The notes below the pieces were generated by a model. The model was not told where the DNA came from. It was given only the letters and a program-made list of their open reading frames with translations, and made no database searches. The position numbers and the translations under genes were made by a program. A stretch of 29,345 nucleotides of DNA from JABMRP01 sp964444795 (GTDB taxonomy: Bacteria; Planctomycetota; Planctomycetia; Pirellulales; Thermoguttaceae). Location: NCBI GenBank assembly GCA_964444795.1, contig CAYUIQ010000097.1, forward strand, positions 1 to 29,345, in the 5' to 3' direction. Of the stretch, positions 1-8,617 are shown in pieces (the stretch's first letter is position 1; the number at the start of each line of letters is the position of its first letter).

Positions 1-21
1 CCCAGAGGCTTACGTTCTGGG
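1..21. repeat. Short palindromic intergenic element at window edge
   Basis: CCCAGA at 1-6 pairs with TCTGGG at 16-21, giving a six-base-pair stem with a nine-base loop. It is followed by a run rich in GCTCG motifs. The element may continue to the left of the window. Short GC-rich hairpins of this kind recur between planctomycete genes, but I see only this one copy here, so the repeat call is an inference. Confidence 0.3.
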
Positions 22-85
22 GGCTCGCTGCGCTCGACCACCAGGCACCGGCGCCGGCTCATTTGGCGTTCCATCACGACCCCAA

Positions 86-105
86 GAAAGCCGGCGCCTT
101 CGGCT
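86..105 (-). terminator. Possible terminator after the M42 peptidase gene
   Basis: Read on the minus strand, AGCCG and CGGCT form a five-base-pair stem around a seven-base loop, followed by TTTCTT. It begins 15 bases after the stop codon of the peptidase gene. The stem is short and the T-run is broken, so this is only a weak intrinsic-terminator candidate. Confidence 0.35.
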
Positions 106-119
106 GGGCGTTAAACGAT

Positions 120-1178
120 CTACGGCACGAACGACGTTTCGGGAGAAATGCTCTCGACGGTTCGGGCCAACAGATCGGCGACCCGGTCGATGTCGTCCAG
201 CGAGACCATCTCGACCGGGCTGTGCATGTAGCGGTTGGGCACGCTGACCAGACCGGCGGCCACACCGGAGCGGTTGATCTGCATCGCGTTGGCGTCGGTG
301 CCGGTGGCCCGGCCGGCGGCCACCAGTTGATAGTCGATCTCGTGGGCGTCGGCGGCCTTGATGAGCGTGTCGACCACCTTGTGGTTCATGTTCGGCCCCC
401 GGGCGATCACCGGTCCCTTGCCCAAGGAAACATCGCCCTCTTGCTTCTTCTCGACCGTGGGGCAATCGGTGGCGTGGGTTACGTCCACCGCGATGCCCAC
501 GTGGGGATCCACGCCGAAGGCACTGGTCCGCGCCCCGCGCAGCCCGAGCTCCTCCTGGACCGTGGAAACGGCATACACGGCGCAACGCAGCTTCTCGGCG
601 TCGATCCGGCGCAAGGCTTCCATGACCACCCAGACGCCGCACTTGTCGTCCATCGCCGGCGCGACGATCAGGTTGTTGTGAAGCTGTTGGAATACAAGAT
701 CGACGGTGACCGAATCGCCCACGCGAACGAGTTTCTCCGCCGCTTCCTTGTCCGGCACGCCAATGTCGAGCCAGAGGTCCTTGATCTTGGGTACCTGTTT
801 GCGTTCCTCCTCGGTGAGCAGGTGGATCGCCTTTCGGGCAATCACACCAAACAGCGGTCCGTCGGCCGTCCAGACGGTCATCCGCTGGCCGATGAGCATC
901 TGCGTATCCCAACCGCCGATCTGCTGGACGTAGAGGAAGCCGTTGTCGTCGATGTGCGAGACAATCAGCCCGATCTGGTCGCAGTGGCCGGCCAGCATGA
1001 TCCGCAACGGGGCATCCGCGTTTCTCACGGCCATGACGTTGCCGTGAACGTCGGTCGATACGTCGTCGGCGAATCCGGCCGCGTATTGCCGCACGATCTC
1101 CTGTACGGGGCTCTCATAGCCCGAGGGGCTGGGGGTTTCCACGATCTGCTTGAAAAACTCCAACGCGGTCGATTCCAT
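120..1178 (-). CDS. M42 family metallo-aminopeptidase
   Basis: The 352-residue product is a co-catalytic metallopeptidase of family M42 (FrvX, glutamyl aminopeptidase or deblocking aminopeptidase type). These cytoplasmic enzymes trim peptides from the N-terminus, usually as large tetrahedral assemblies. Visible family signatures are AGHCDQIG with the first metal-ligand His, MDDKCG with the bridging Asp, EELGLRGA with the catalytic and ligand Glu residues, DVTHATD with another Asp ligand, and a late RYMHSPVE carrying the last His. Length is normal for the family. The ATG at 1178 follows AAGAGG at a good distance, which supports this start. It lies 26 bases after the sugar isomerase-like gene on the same strand, so the two are probably cotranscribed. 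Substrate preference cannot be read from the sequence. Confidence 0.92.
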   Translation of the reverse strand: MESTALEFFKQIVETPSPSGYESPVQEIVRQYAAGFADDVSTDVHGNVMAVRNADAPLRIMLAGHCDQIGLIVSHIDDNGFLYVQQIGGWDTQMLIGQRMTVWTADGPLFGVIARKAIHLLTEEERKQVPKIKDLWLDIGVPDKEAAEKLVRVGDSVTVDLVFQQLHNNLIVAPAMDDKCGVWVVMEALRRIDAEKLRCAVYAVSTVQEELGLRGARTSAFGVDPHVGIAVDVTHATDCPTVEKKQEGDVSLGKGPVIARGPNMNHKVVDTLIKAADAHEIDYQLVAAGRATGTDANAMQINRSGVAAGLVSVPNRYMHSPVEMVSLDDIDRVADLLARTVESISPETSFVP

Positions 1179-1204
1179 CGGTTATCCTCTTGATAAGTGT
1201 CCTC

Positions 1205-2113
1205 TTAGACGTCGCAAATGGCCACGCCCTGGCTGAGCGACTTGACCGGATCGATCGTCGGGATCCACTCGTGGCCGACGTATCCCTTGTAGCCGGTCTT
1301 GACGATCTCTTTCATGATCGGCGGGTAGTTGATCTCCTGCGAATCGCCGATCTCGTTGCGTCCCGGGCAGCCGGCCGTGTGATAATGGCCGACGTACTCA
1401 TGGTACTTGCGGATTCGCGTGATGATGTCGCCCTGCATCACCTGGACGTGATAGATGTCGAAGAGCAAGGTCATCCGCGGAGAGCCGATCTGCTTACAGA
1501 CTTCGGCGGCCCATTCCACACTGTCGCATTGATAGCCCGGATGGCCCTTCATCGGCGTGTCGACGCGGCTGTTGAGCACCTCGATACACAGATTGATCTT
1601 CTTCTTTTCGGCATAGCCGATCACCTTCTTCAGTCCGGCCACGGTGTTCTTCAGTCCGACGTCGTCGGCAATCCCGTTGCGGAAACCGGAAAACGTAATC
1701 ACCGTGGGGAAGCCGGCTTCGGCACACGCATCGACCGCCGTGGTGATCTTCTCGATACACATCGCGTGGTTCTCGGGATCGTTGAATCCCTTGACAAAAC
1801 CGTGGCTGTTGGCCAGGGCACACTTCAGGCCGTACTTCTTCAAGATCGGCCAGTCCTTGGGGTCGACCAGTTCGATCGACTTCAGCCCCATGGCCACGGC
1901 GTGTTGGGCCAAGGTTTCCAGCGGCATGGGATTGTAGCACCAACTGCATACCGAATGGTTGATGTTGCCCTTGGTGGCCACACGCTTCGGTTTCACTTTG
2001 TCCTCTGCTCGAGCGGAACCGGAAAGGCCGAGCGAAGCGGCGGCCACGGCTCCGGCGGCGGTGGTCAATAGCCCACGACGGCTCACGGTGGGTTGGGGGA
2101 TCGAGTTCTTCAT
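1205..2113 (-). CDS. Tat-exported sugar phosphate isomerase/epimerase-like (hydroxypyruvate isomerase-like) protein
   Basis: The 302-residue product begins with a twin-arginine signal: SRRGLL followed by an Ala-rich hydrophobic stretch and a cleavage-like GSARA near residue 36. The mature part is an AP-endonuclease-2-type TIM barrel. IEVLNSR and GHEW near the C-terminus carry the acidic residues expected to bind metal and drive isomerisation, and YHTAGCPGRNEIG matches the hydroxypyruvate isomerase-like branch. Exported members of this superfamily are common in planctomycetes, where they are often linked to carbohydrate breakdown. The true substrate is unknown. The ATG at 2113 follows AAGGA about ten bases upstream. 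The gene is the first of a two-gene minus-strand unit with the M42 peptidase. Confidence 0.88.
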   Translation of the reverse strand: MKNSIPQPTVSRRGLLTTAAGAVAAASLGLSGSARAEDKVKPKRVATKGNINHSVCSWCYNPMPLETLAQHAVAMGLKSIELVDPKDWPILKKYGLKCALANSHGFVKGFNDPENHAMCIEKITTAVDACAEAGFPTVITFSGFRNGIADDVGLKNTVAGLKKVIGYAEKKKINLCIEVLNSRVDTPMKGHPGYQCDSVEWAAEVCKQIGSPRMTLLFDIYHVQVMQGDIITRIRKYHEYVGHYHTAGCPGRNEIGDSQEINYPPIMKEIVKTGYKGYVGHEWIPTIDPVKSLSQGVAICDV

Positions 2114-2255
2114 TGTTGTCGCAGTCCTTATTTCTTCGAGTCCTGGAGGCGGATTCCCGTGATTGGGCCCATGAGTGCGTATGCTTAACGATACGCTGGC
2201 AGACGCGCCGACGCAAGCGAAACCCCCTTGTTGGGGAGTAGCGGGGCAGTACGGT

Positions 2256-2285
2256 TTGCCGGGAACGCTCCTTTTCGACTATAAT
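2256..2285 (+). promoter_or_regulatory. Candidate sigma70-type promoter of the EF-hand gene
   Basis: TTGCCG at 2256-2261 and a perfect TATAAT at 2280-2285 are separated by 18 bases. They lie about 60 bases before the ATG at 2346, in the gap between divergent genes. A start site near 2292 would leave a leader of roughly 54 bases. The call rests on sequence match only. Confidence 0.45.
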
Positions 2286-2345
2286 TGAGACCCGGACGGA
2301 TCGTTTCCCGCGGAACCGTGTATTGACCGGGGATTGGGACAAGTC

Positions 2346-3785
2346 ATGCGACCAATGGTTACCCCTACGCTGCTGCTGGTTCTGGCTGGAATCTCACTGG
2401 GAGCGAATCGAGCCGATGCCCAACATCCGTCCGAGGCGGAACGTCACGCCGACGGGCTTCGACGGATGGACGCCAATCGCAACGGCATGATCGAGGCGCA
2501 CGAGATTCCTCAACAACTCATCGGCCCCGTCCGTGGCCTGGGTACAAAAGCCGGGCTCGACCCGAACAAACCGATGTCGGTGGACGCGCTGATCCGGGCC
2601 CTGAAACCGGCGGAACCGGCCGGCGATTCGTCGTCAGGCGGCGACTCCGATGAGGAAACCGTTCCCGGGTTCGGCGAGTTGGAAACCGTGCCCGGGTTTG
2701 CCGATCCTCCCGCGGCTTTGGAGGAGCTTTACGACAGGCGGGTGATCGAATACGTCGACGGCCGAATGTTGGGACGCTACGACGAGAACCGCAACGGGCA
2801 ACTCGATGCCGAGGAGATCCCCAAAGTCGACTGGGGCGATGCGCCGGCACAAGACGACGCAAACAAGGACGGCATCCTCAACCGGGCCGAGTTGGCTTCG
2901 CGCATCGCCCGGCGATGGGGACATGGCAAGAAATACGTCCCCCCGGAGCCGACCGTCCGCGGTTTCGACGGCACGGCAATCGGGACACCGCCGCTTGAGC
3001 CGCTGGAAGCGCGTTACGACAGCCGGGTTCTGGAATACATCCACCGCAACATCCTCGGTCCCCACGATCGCAATCGAAACCGATCGATCGACGGCGAAGA
3101 ACTCGCCCGGGTGCCCTGGACCGACGACTGGCACCAAGACGACGCCAACGGCGACGGTGCCCTCTCTCGGGAAGAACTGGCCGCGCGAACCGTGCGACGA
3201 TGGAAGGCCAAGCAGGGTAGTTCGTCGGGCAGCACGTCCGGCACTTCGTCGAGCAGTTCCGCCAGTTCGCCGGCGGCGAAAGTCGACGAGCGCACCCGCG
3301 AGTTTGCCCAGCGGGCCGTTCGGGGATACGACAAGAACCGCAACGGGACGTTGGAGCGCGACGAGTGGAAGCGGATGCGAGGCGATCCGACCGCGGCCGA
3401 CACGAATCGCGACGGCAAGATCACGACCGACGAATTGGCCCTCCACTACGCCCGATGGCGCGCGCAACACTCAAGTTCTTCGCACGGCTCTTCGCACGAC
3501 CGCTCGCGCGGTTCTCCTTCTTCTTCCGGCAAGCAACCCGATCGGCCGGCGATCCGATTCCGAACGCCTGCCGAGCGTTTGCCCAAGGGTCTGCCCGAAT
3601 GGTTCCGCGCCAAGGATCTCGATTTCGACGGCCAGGTGGCCATGTGGGAATACGCCGACGACTGGACGGCCGGACTCGTTGCCGAGTTTCGCTACCACGA
3701 CGAGAACCACGACGGCGTGATCACCCCTGCCGAGGCGATTGCAACTCCGGTGGAACATCCGGAGCCGGAGGAGAAGTCGGGGTAG
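2346..3785 (+). CDS. Exported multi-EF-hand calcium-binding protein
   Basis: The 479-residue product starts with a signal peptide (hydrophobic TLLLVLAGISLGA, cleavage-like ADA). It carries nine EF-hand loops of the D-x-[DN]-x-[DN]-G type: DANRNGMIE, DENRNGQLD, DANKDGILN, DRNRNRSID, DANGDGALS, DKNRNGTLE, DTNRDGKIT, DLDFDGQVA and DENHDGVIT. Loops two to nine fall into four pairs. The first is followed by a degenerate half (GLDPNKPMSVD). Ser-rich linkers separate the last blocks. The likely role is calcium binding outside the cytoplasm; the partner is unknown. An in-frame TTG at 2334 could extend the product by four residues, but the ATG at 2346 fits the signal peptide better. The gene ends one base from the stop of the convergent hybrid kinase. 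Confidence 0.85.
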   Translation: MRPMVTPTLLLVLAGISLGANRADAQHPSEAERHADGLRRMDANRNGMIEAHEIPQQLIGPVRGLGTKAGLDPNKPMSVDALIRALKPAEPAGDSSSGGDSDEETVPGFGELETVPGFADPPAALEELYDRRVIEYVDGRMLGRYDENRNGQLDAEEIPKVDWGDAPAQDDANKDGILNRAELASRIARRWGHGKKYVPPEPTVRGFDGTAIGTPPLEPLEARYDSRVLEYIHRNILGPHDRNRNRSIDGEELARVPWTDDWHQDDANGDGALSREELAARTVRRWKAKQGSSSGSTSGTSSSSSASSPAAKVDERTREFAQRAVRGYDKNRNGTLERDEWKRMRGDPTAADTNRDGKITTDELALHYARWRAQHSSSSHGSSHDRSRGSPSSSGKQPDRPAIRFRTPAERLPKGLPEWFRAKDLDFDGQVAMWEYADDWTAGLVAEFRYHDENHDGVITPAEAIATPVEHPEPEEKSG

Positions 3786-3786
3786 G

Positions 3787-5874
3787 TCAACACCACGCGG
3801 TCGCCGCTGCGAATTGGGCGACGGTGGCCAGGAACGCCTCGCGCTGGATCGGTTTGGTTGTGTAGCCGTCGCACCCGGCGGCGAGGCATTTGTCCTTCTC
3901 ACCGGACATGGCGTGGGCGGTCACCGCGACAATCGCCCCGGGGTAGCCTTCGTCGCGTAGCTTGCGGGTGGCTCCGTAGCCGTCGAGGATGGGCATCTGC
4001 ATGTCCATCAGCACCACGTCGAAGGGGTGGCCGGATTGCCAGGCTTCGAGGGCCGCCTCCAGCGCGATCTGGCCGTTGTCGGCCGTGGTGACTTCCGCGC
4101 CCGCTTTGCGGAGCACCACCGACATCAGCCGCTGATTGTCCGGCGCGTCTTCGGCCAGGAGCACGCGGCAGTTCAAGCGGGGGGCCGGTTGACTGGGAGT
4201 CGCGACCGGCGAGACGGGACTTTCACTCGGTGATTCCAGAATCGTGTCGACCATGGGTACGCCGCCCAGCGGGCCGGTGGCCACCGTGAGCCGAAACGTG
4301 CTGCCCCCGCCGGCGGTGCTGGTGACGGTGATGTCGCCGCCCAACTTTCGCGCCAGACGCCGGCTGATCGTCAGCCCCAATCCCGTGCCGCCGAACTTGC
4401 GCGTCGTGGAACTGTCGGCCTGGCAAAACGGTTGGAACAAGCGGGCCACCTGCTCCGCGGTCATGCCGATTCCCGTGTCCACGACGTCGAAGCAAATCGT
4501 CTCGTCGTCACCCGTCGGATGCGGACAATGAACCACGAGCCGGATCTCACCCGAGGAGGTAAACTTGACGGCGTTGCCGATCAAGTTGATTAGCACCTGT
4601 CGCAAGCGGGTGGTGTCGCTTCGGATCGTGGCCGGGATCGGACCAGGGCACTCGATGCGTAGTGGGAGGTTCTTCGCCTCCGCCCGCACCTGCATGAGGC
4701 GGACGGTCTCGGCGACAACCTGCGACGGCGAGCAGGCGACGCGTTCGATTTCCAGTTTGCCGGCCTCGATTTTCGAGAGGTCGAGAATATCGTTGATGAT
4801 TTCCAGCAGGTGCTCGGCGTTGCGAATGATCGTGTGGACGGCCTCGAGCCCGTGCGTCGCCCCGGTGGAGGCAACGGCCTCGCTGAGCATCTCTTCGGCA
4901 AACCCCAGGATCGCCGTCAGGGGGGTTCGGATCTCGTGACTCATGTTGGTCAGAAACTCGGTCTTGGCCCGCGTGGCGCCCTGCGAGGTGGTGTGGAGTT
5001 CTTTGAGCCGGGCATTGGCCGTTTCCAGTTCGGCGGCGTACCGGGTGAGTTCCCGTTCGGTCCGCTTACGCTCGGTAATATCGCGAGAGACGCCCAGCAC
5101 GCCCGTCGGACGGCTCTCTCCGTCGCGGAGAAACACGACCGTGATCTCGAACCAGCGAGTCGAGCCGTCGGCCAACACGTGTTGGAGTTCGAGGGTGCGC
5201 TGCCGGTCGAGATTGGGGTTCGTCCGTTGCTCGCTCGCCAATTCCCCGGTCAACACGTCGATCGCGGTGTGGTAGGACTCGGGTGTCAGCACATCGGCCA
5301 GTTGCAGCGCGAGAAACTCCTCGACGTCGTAGCCCAGCAGCCGTTTCACCGAGGGGCTCACGTAGGTATTCCGCCACTCTGGTTCGGCCGCCACCTCGCC
5401 ATCGGGGACCTCAAGCGTCGCGGTCCAGATGAGATCCGACACGTTGTCGGTGATCAGGCGGTAACGCTGCTCACTGGCGCGCAATGCTTCTTCGCTTTGG
5501 CGGCGCGAAACGACGTTGCGAAGCGTGGCCGGCAAGACGGCGAGGTAGTTGCGATCGTGGTCCTTGATCAGATAGTCGTAGGCTCCCAGACGCATCGCCT
5601 CGACGGCCACCTCCTCGTTGCCCTCACCGGTAAGGAATACCGCCGGCGTGTCGCCGAGCTGGGGTAAGAGTTCCAGCCCGGTGCCGTCTCCCAGCAGATA
5701 GTCCAAGAGCACGGCATCGTAGGTCGACTCGGCCAGTCGCTGGGCGCCCTCGGTGCAAGAGCCGACTTGCGTCAGATCAAAGGGAAGCGCGCACGCCTTG
5801 ATATGACGCTGTACAGCCATGCGGTCCACGCGGTCGTCGTCGATCAGCAGAATTCGCAGTCGCTGCTCACTCAT
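3787..5874 (-). CDS. Hybrid histidine kinase, REC-PAS-HisKA-HATPase-REC
   Basis: The 695-residue product has no membrane segment. Residues 1-120 are a receiver with phospho-acceptor Asp58 (LLDYLLGDG). A PAS/PAC region covers about 130-275, with RYRLITDNVSDLIWTATLE at its start. A coiled coil leads to the HisKA box NMSHEIRTPL near residue 311 and an HATPase with DTGIGM and GGTGLGL. A second receiver runs from about 570, with AEDAPDNQRL, acceptor Asp in VLMDMQMP near 620 and the Lys of TTKP. Input by the N-terminal receiver means another kinase probably phosphorylates it, and the upstream CHASE kinase is the obvious candidate. It is the last gene of a three-gene minus-strand unit, starting 24 bases after the CheY-like gene. 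The output is unknown. Confidence 0.92.
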   Translation of the reverse strand: MSEQRLRILLIDDDRVDRMAVQRHIKACALPFDLTQVGSCTEGAQRLAESTYDAVLLDYLLGDGTGLELLPQLGDTPAVFLTGEGNEEVAVEAMRLGAYDYLIKDHDRNYLAVLPATLRNVVSRRQSEEALRASEQRYRLITDNVSDLIWTATLEVPDGEVAAEPEWRNTYVSPSVKRLLGYDVEEFLALQLADVLTPESYHTAIDVLTGELASEQRTNPNLDRQRTLELQHVLADGSTRWFEITVVFLRDGESRPTGVLGVSRDITERKRTERELTRYAAELETANARLKELHTTSQGATRAKTEFLTNMSHEIRTPLTAILGFAEEMLSEAVASTGATHGLEAVHTIIRNAEHLLEIINDILDLSKIEAGKLEIERVACSPSQVVAETVRLMQVRAEAKNLPLRIECPGPIPATIRSDTTRLRQVLINLIGNAVKFTSSGEIRLVVHCPHPTGDDETICFDVVDTGIGMTAEQVARLFQPFCQADSSTTRKFGGTGLGLTISRRLARKLGGDITVTSTAGGGSTFRLTVATGPLGGVPMVDTILESPSESPVSPVATPSQPAPRLNCRVLLAEDAPDNQRLMSVVLRKAGAEVTTADNGQIALEAALEAWQSGHPFDVVLMDMQMPILDGYGATRKLRDEGYPGAIVAVTAHAMSGEKDKCLAAGCDGYTTKPIQREAFLATVAQFAAATAWC

Positions 5875-5898
5875 GGCGTGTCGCTTTCGTCGGCCAAA

Positions 5899-6336
5899 TC
5901 AGCAGGGTACCTGTTCGCTCAGGCTCCAATACAGGTCAATGATTTTGACCGTTTCGATGAACTGGGTGAAGTCGACCGGTTTGATGATGTAACCGGCCAC
6001 GCTCAGGTTGTACGTCTCGACCAGATCGGATTCGTCCTTCGAGGTGGTCAGCACGACGACGGGGATGCGCTTCAGCGCGTCGTCCTGCTTGATTGCTTGA
6101 AGAAACTCGATGCCGTTCATCACCGGCATATTGAGATCCAAGAGAATCAACCCCGGCAGCGTTGCGGACGGCCGGTCGGCATACTCTCCCTCGCCGTGAA
6201 GGAAATTCACCGCCTCTTCCCCATTGCCCACGACGAAGAGTGGGTTGCGGACTTTGTTCTCCTTGAACGCTCGCTTCACGGTCTTTACGTCGACCAGATC
6301 GTCTTCAACCAACAGGATGGGAACTTCACGGTTCAT
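5899..6336 (-). CDS. Stand-alone CheY/Rcp1-like response regulator
   Basis: The 145-residue product is a single receiver domain: acidic pocket VEDD near residue 10, acceptor Asp in LILLDLNMPVMNG, switch Thr in VLTTS and Lys in IIKPVD. The loop before the acceptor Asp is longer than in CheY and holds NFLHGEGEYADRP. This is typical of the Rcp1 class that partners phytochrome-like or ISHDLKAP-type kinases. The upstream gene encodes exactly such a kinase. I chose the ATG at 6336 because GGAGAAACG precedes it at a good distance; an in-frame start at 6381 would add 15 residues and overlap the kinase stop. It probably acts as the shuttle between the two flanking kinases. Confidence 0.9.
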   Translation of the reverse strand: MNREVPILLVEDDLVDVKTVKRAFKENKVRNPLFVVGNGEEAVNFLHGEGEYADRPSATLPGLILLDLNMPVMNGIEFLQAIKQDDALKRIPVVVLTTSKDESDLVETYNLSVAGYIIKPVDFTQFIETVKIIDLYWSLSEQVPC

Positions 6337-6377
6337 CAGTCGTTTCTCCAAGAGGAATAATCTCCAGAAAATGAGGT

Positions 6378-8420
6378 TCAAATGGTGACGGAGTCCGCGG
6401 CCTGCGATTCGGCCGTGAACGGCTCGCTGTGTTCTTCGGGCGTGGCGGTGGCGCGCTGTTTGGTGTCAGTCTGCTCGCTGGTGCTCTTCTCGATGGTAAA
6501 GAAGAACCTGGTGCCTTGGCCGACCGTCGATTCGATGCGTACCCGGCCTCCGTGTCGCTCGGCAATGGCCTTGACCAGGGAGAGACCGATTCCGCAGGCC
6601 TCGCGTTCGTCTCGCGGTTTGAGACTCTGGAAGATCTTGAAAATGCGATCGAAGTGCTTTTCCTCGATGCCCACGCCGTCGTCTTCGACGCAAAACTCGC
6701 GGACGTCGCCCTCCCGCCGACAAGAGATCGTGATTTGGCCGGTGGGGTTGTCCATGTGCTGAATCGCGTTGCCGATCAGGTTCTGAAGCAACTGCTGCAG
6801 ATGCGTGCGATCGTAATGAACCGTTGGCAGAGGACCTCGGACGTCGATGGAGAGTCCCTCCGGCACGTCGAGCGAGTCGATCACCTCCCGGGCGATTTCT
6901 TCGCTGGAGAGCGTTTCCAATCGTACGGCGCTGCGACCGGCGCGGGAGTACCGGAGCACGCCGTCGATCAAGGCGTCGAGTCGCTTGACTCGCCCGATCA
7001 GGATGTCCAGATTCTCCCGGCCTTCTTCATTCAAACCTTCGGCCGAATCGGTGGAAATCCAGTGGGCCAGCGTCCCGATCGCCCGAAGGGGCGCCTTCAA
7101 ATCGTGCGAGATGATATAGGCAAAGTCCTTCAGTTCGGCATTGGCCTGATTCAACTGCTGCACCTTGGCTTCCAGCCGAAGTTCGGCCCTGGTACGCCCG
7201 GTGATTTCCTCCTGCAGCGTTTCGTTCGTGCGCGTGAGTTCGGTGGTGCGCTGCTGGACGCGGCGCTCGAGATCGTCGTGGGCAACTCGCAACTCGGCCT
7301 CGCTCGCGCGGAGCGAAGAGGTCATCTCGTCGGCCAGAGCTTGCGCCGCCTCTCGCTTGGAGACCAACGACCACGCGATGGCCGCTAGAAGCGCGGTAAT
7401 CAACAGGCCGCCGCCCAGGACCGTGCCGGGGATCACGTCCGCGGAGGCCTCGTGAAACTCGGGCTTCGCCGAGAAGAACAGAGTCCAGGCACGCTCGTGG
7501 AGCGTGAGATTCGAGACGGTGAAGAACTCGGGACGCTCCTGTTTCTCGATATGCAACTCGAGATCGTTGTCGTGCAGCAGCGTCTGACGCGAGGGGACTC
7601 CCTGGTCGAACACCTCGACATCCAATGGCAGAGCCTCCTCGTGGAGCACTTCTCGGAGAACTTCATCGATACACACCTCGGCGACGACCCAGCCGGCCAG
7701 CGCGGCGCGACGCTGGGCAACCGTGTCGTGAGGCTCGCCGTTGAGGTAGATCGGCAAACTGAGGAATACGTGAGACTCGTCGTCGGAAGAGGCTCTGGGA
7801 CGATACTTGCCCGTCATGGTTACGTGTTCGCCCAGGGCCGATTGTTCCAACGCTGCCCGCCAGGCTGGTTCGGTGTAGGCGTCGAACCCGACCGGCACGA
7901 CGCTCTCGGTCGGTGGCGCGAGATACTTGACGACATAGCGGGGAGCCTGCTCGGGGTTGCCGGCCGCCTGCGATTCCACCGGCTGTCCGAAGGAACTCGG
8001 ATGATCTCCTTCACCGGGAATATAGGCGACAAAGGACAGGTGCTTCCGTCCATTCGTCGAACGATCGGCGTGACCCGTGTCGTGTCCGTAATCTTGGCCG
8101 GCATTGTGTTCGGAGTCCGCTAGACTGTGTGCGTGGAGAACCGTGTTGACAAACGTCTGCCATTCCTGTTCGTCAACCTCCTTGCTGGAGGCAAACAACG
8201 CCTGCAGTCCGTAGAGCGTTTCCTCGCACCGGCTCATATCGAGTTCGATTTCCGACCGGATCGTCTCCACATGATTGGCAAAGCGGTTGTACTCCTCGCC
8301 ATGCTGCCAACGAGACGTGGCCTGCCATGCAACGGCGGTCAACGTCAGGCCGATAAATAGCACCACCGCAACCGGGGTGAATCGTCCGATCGATCTGAAG
8401 CGGAGTAGTTTTGGCCGCAC
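6378..8420 (-). CDS. Membrane histidine kinase with CHASE-type sensor
   Basis: A first membrane helix (VAVVLFIGLTLTAVAW) precedes an extracytoplasmic region of about 290 residues. This contains CEETLYGLQALFASSKEVDEQEW and a later GFDAYTEPAWRAALE, typical of CHASE ligand-binding domains. A second helix (VLGGGLLITALLAAIAWSL, about residues 327-350) leads to a coiled coil. Then come the HisKA box ISHDLKAPLRAIG near residue 438 and an HATPase with NLIGNAIQH, DDGVGI and CGIGLSLV. The phospho-acceptor box is of the phytochrome-like class. I chose GTG at 8420 because GAGGGG lies eight bases upstream. An ATG at 8483 and a GTG at 8519 are in frame but lack a ribosome site. It heads the phosphorelay unit that runs to 3787. 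The ligand is unknown. Confidence 0.9.
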   Translation of the reverse strand: MRPKLLRFRSIGRFTPVAVVLFIGLTLTAVAWQATSRWQHGEEYNRFANHVETIRSEIELDMSRCEETLYGLQALFASSKEVDEQEWQTFVNTVLHAHSLADSEHNAGQDYGHDTGHADRSTNGRKHLSFVAYIPGEGDHPSSFGQPVESQAAGNPEQAPRYVVKYLAPPTESVVPVGFDAYTEPAWRAALEQSALGEHVTMTGKYRPRASSDDESHVFLSLPIYLNGEPHDTVAQRRAALAGWVVAEVCIDEVLREVLHEEALPLDVEVFDQGVPSRQTLLHDNDLELHIEKQERPEFFTVSNLTLHERAWTLFFSAKPEFHEASADVIPGTVLGGGLLITALLAAIAWSLVSKREAAQALADEMTSSLRASEAELRVAHDDLERRVQQRTTELTRTNETLQEEITGRTRAELRLEAKVQQLNQANAELKDFAYIISHDLKAPLRAIGTLAHWISTDSAEGLNEEGRENLDILIGRVKRLDALIDGVLRYSRAGRSAVRLETLSSEEIAREVIDSLDVPEGLSIDVRGPLPTVHYDRTHLQQLLQNLIGNAIQHMDNPTGQITISCRREGDVREFCVEDDGVGIEEKHFDRIFKIFQSLKPRDEREACGIGLSLVKAIAERHGGRVRIESTVGQGTRFFFTIEKSTSEQTDTKQRATATPEEHSEPFTAESQAADSVTI

Positions 8421-8545
8421 GGGAATATCCCCTCTTCCGAAGACGGTCGTGGAATGTGTGAAACCCTTGCAAGCGTAGGTCATGATTGCGGGAAACGAGA
8501 GAGAGTCGTGGAAGGCCACGGTTCAGGCGGTGCCGATTGGGTCGG

Positions 8546-8573
8546 TTGTGTCCGTGTGAGGATATGCTACGAT
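8546..8573 (+). promoter_or_regulatory. Weak candidate promoter for the cyclo-ligase/glpK pair
   Basis: TTGTGT at 8546-8551 and TACGAT at 8568-8573 are 16 bases apart, upstream of the folate gene at 8618. Neither hexamer is perfect, so confidence is low. The opposite strand of the same gap must also hold the promoter for the CHASE kinase operon, which I could not place. Confidence 0.25.
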
Positions 8574-8580
8574 GCTCGCT

Positions 8581-8607
8581 GGGTAAGGAAACCTCATAAT
8601 CTTACCC
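8581..8607 (+). promoter_or_regulatory. Leader hairpin 10 bases before the cyclo-ligase start
   Basis: GGGTAAG at 8581-8587 and CTTACCC at 8601-8607 form a perfect seven-base-pair stem with a 13-base loop. It lies directly upstream of the ATG at 8618, inside the presumed leader. No T-run follows, so it is not an intrinsic terminator. It could affect translation or leader stability, or be an operator dyad. I do not recognise a known riboswitch. Confidence 0.35.
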
Positions 8608-8617
8608 CTGCAGAGCT

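Noticed and set aside
63..1193. Plus-strand frame of 376 codons opposite the M42 peptidase
   Set aside because: The minus strand carries the full set of M42 metal-ligand motifs and a ribosome site.
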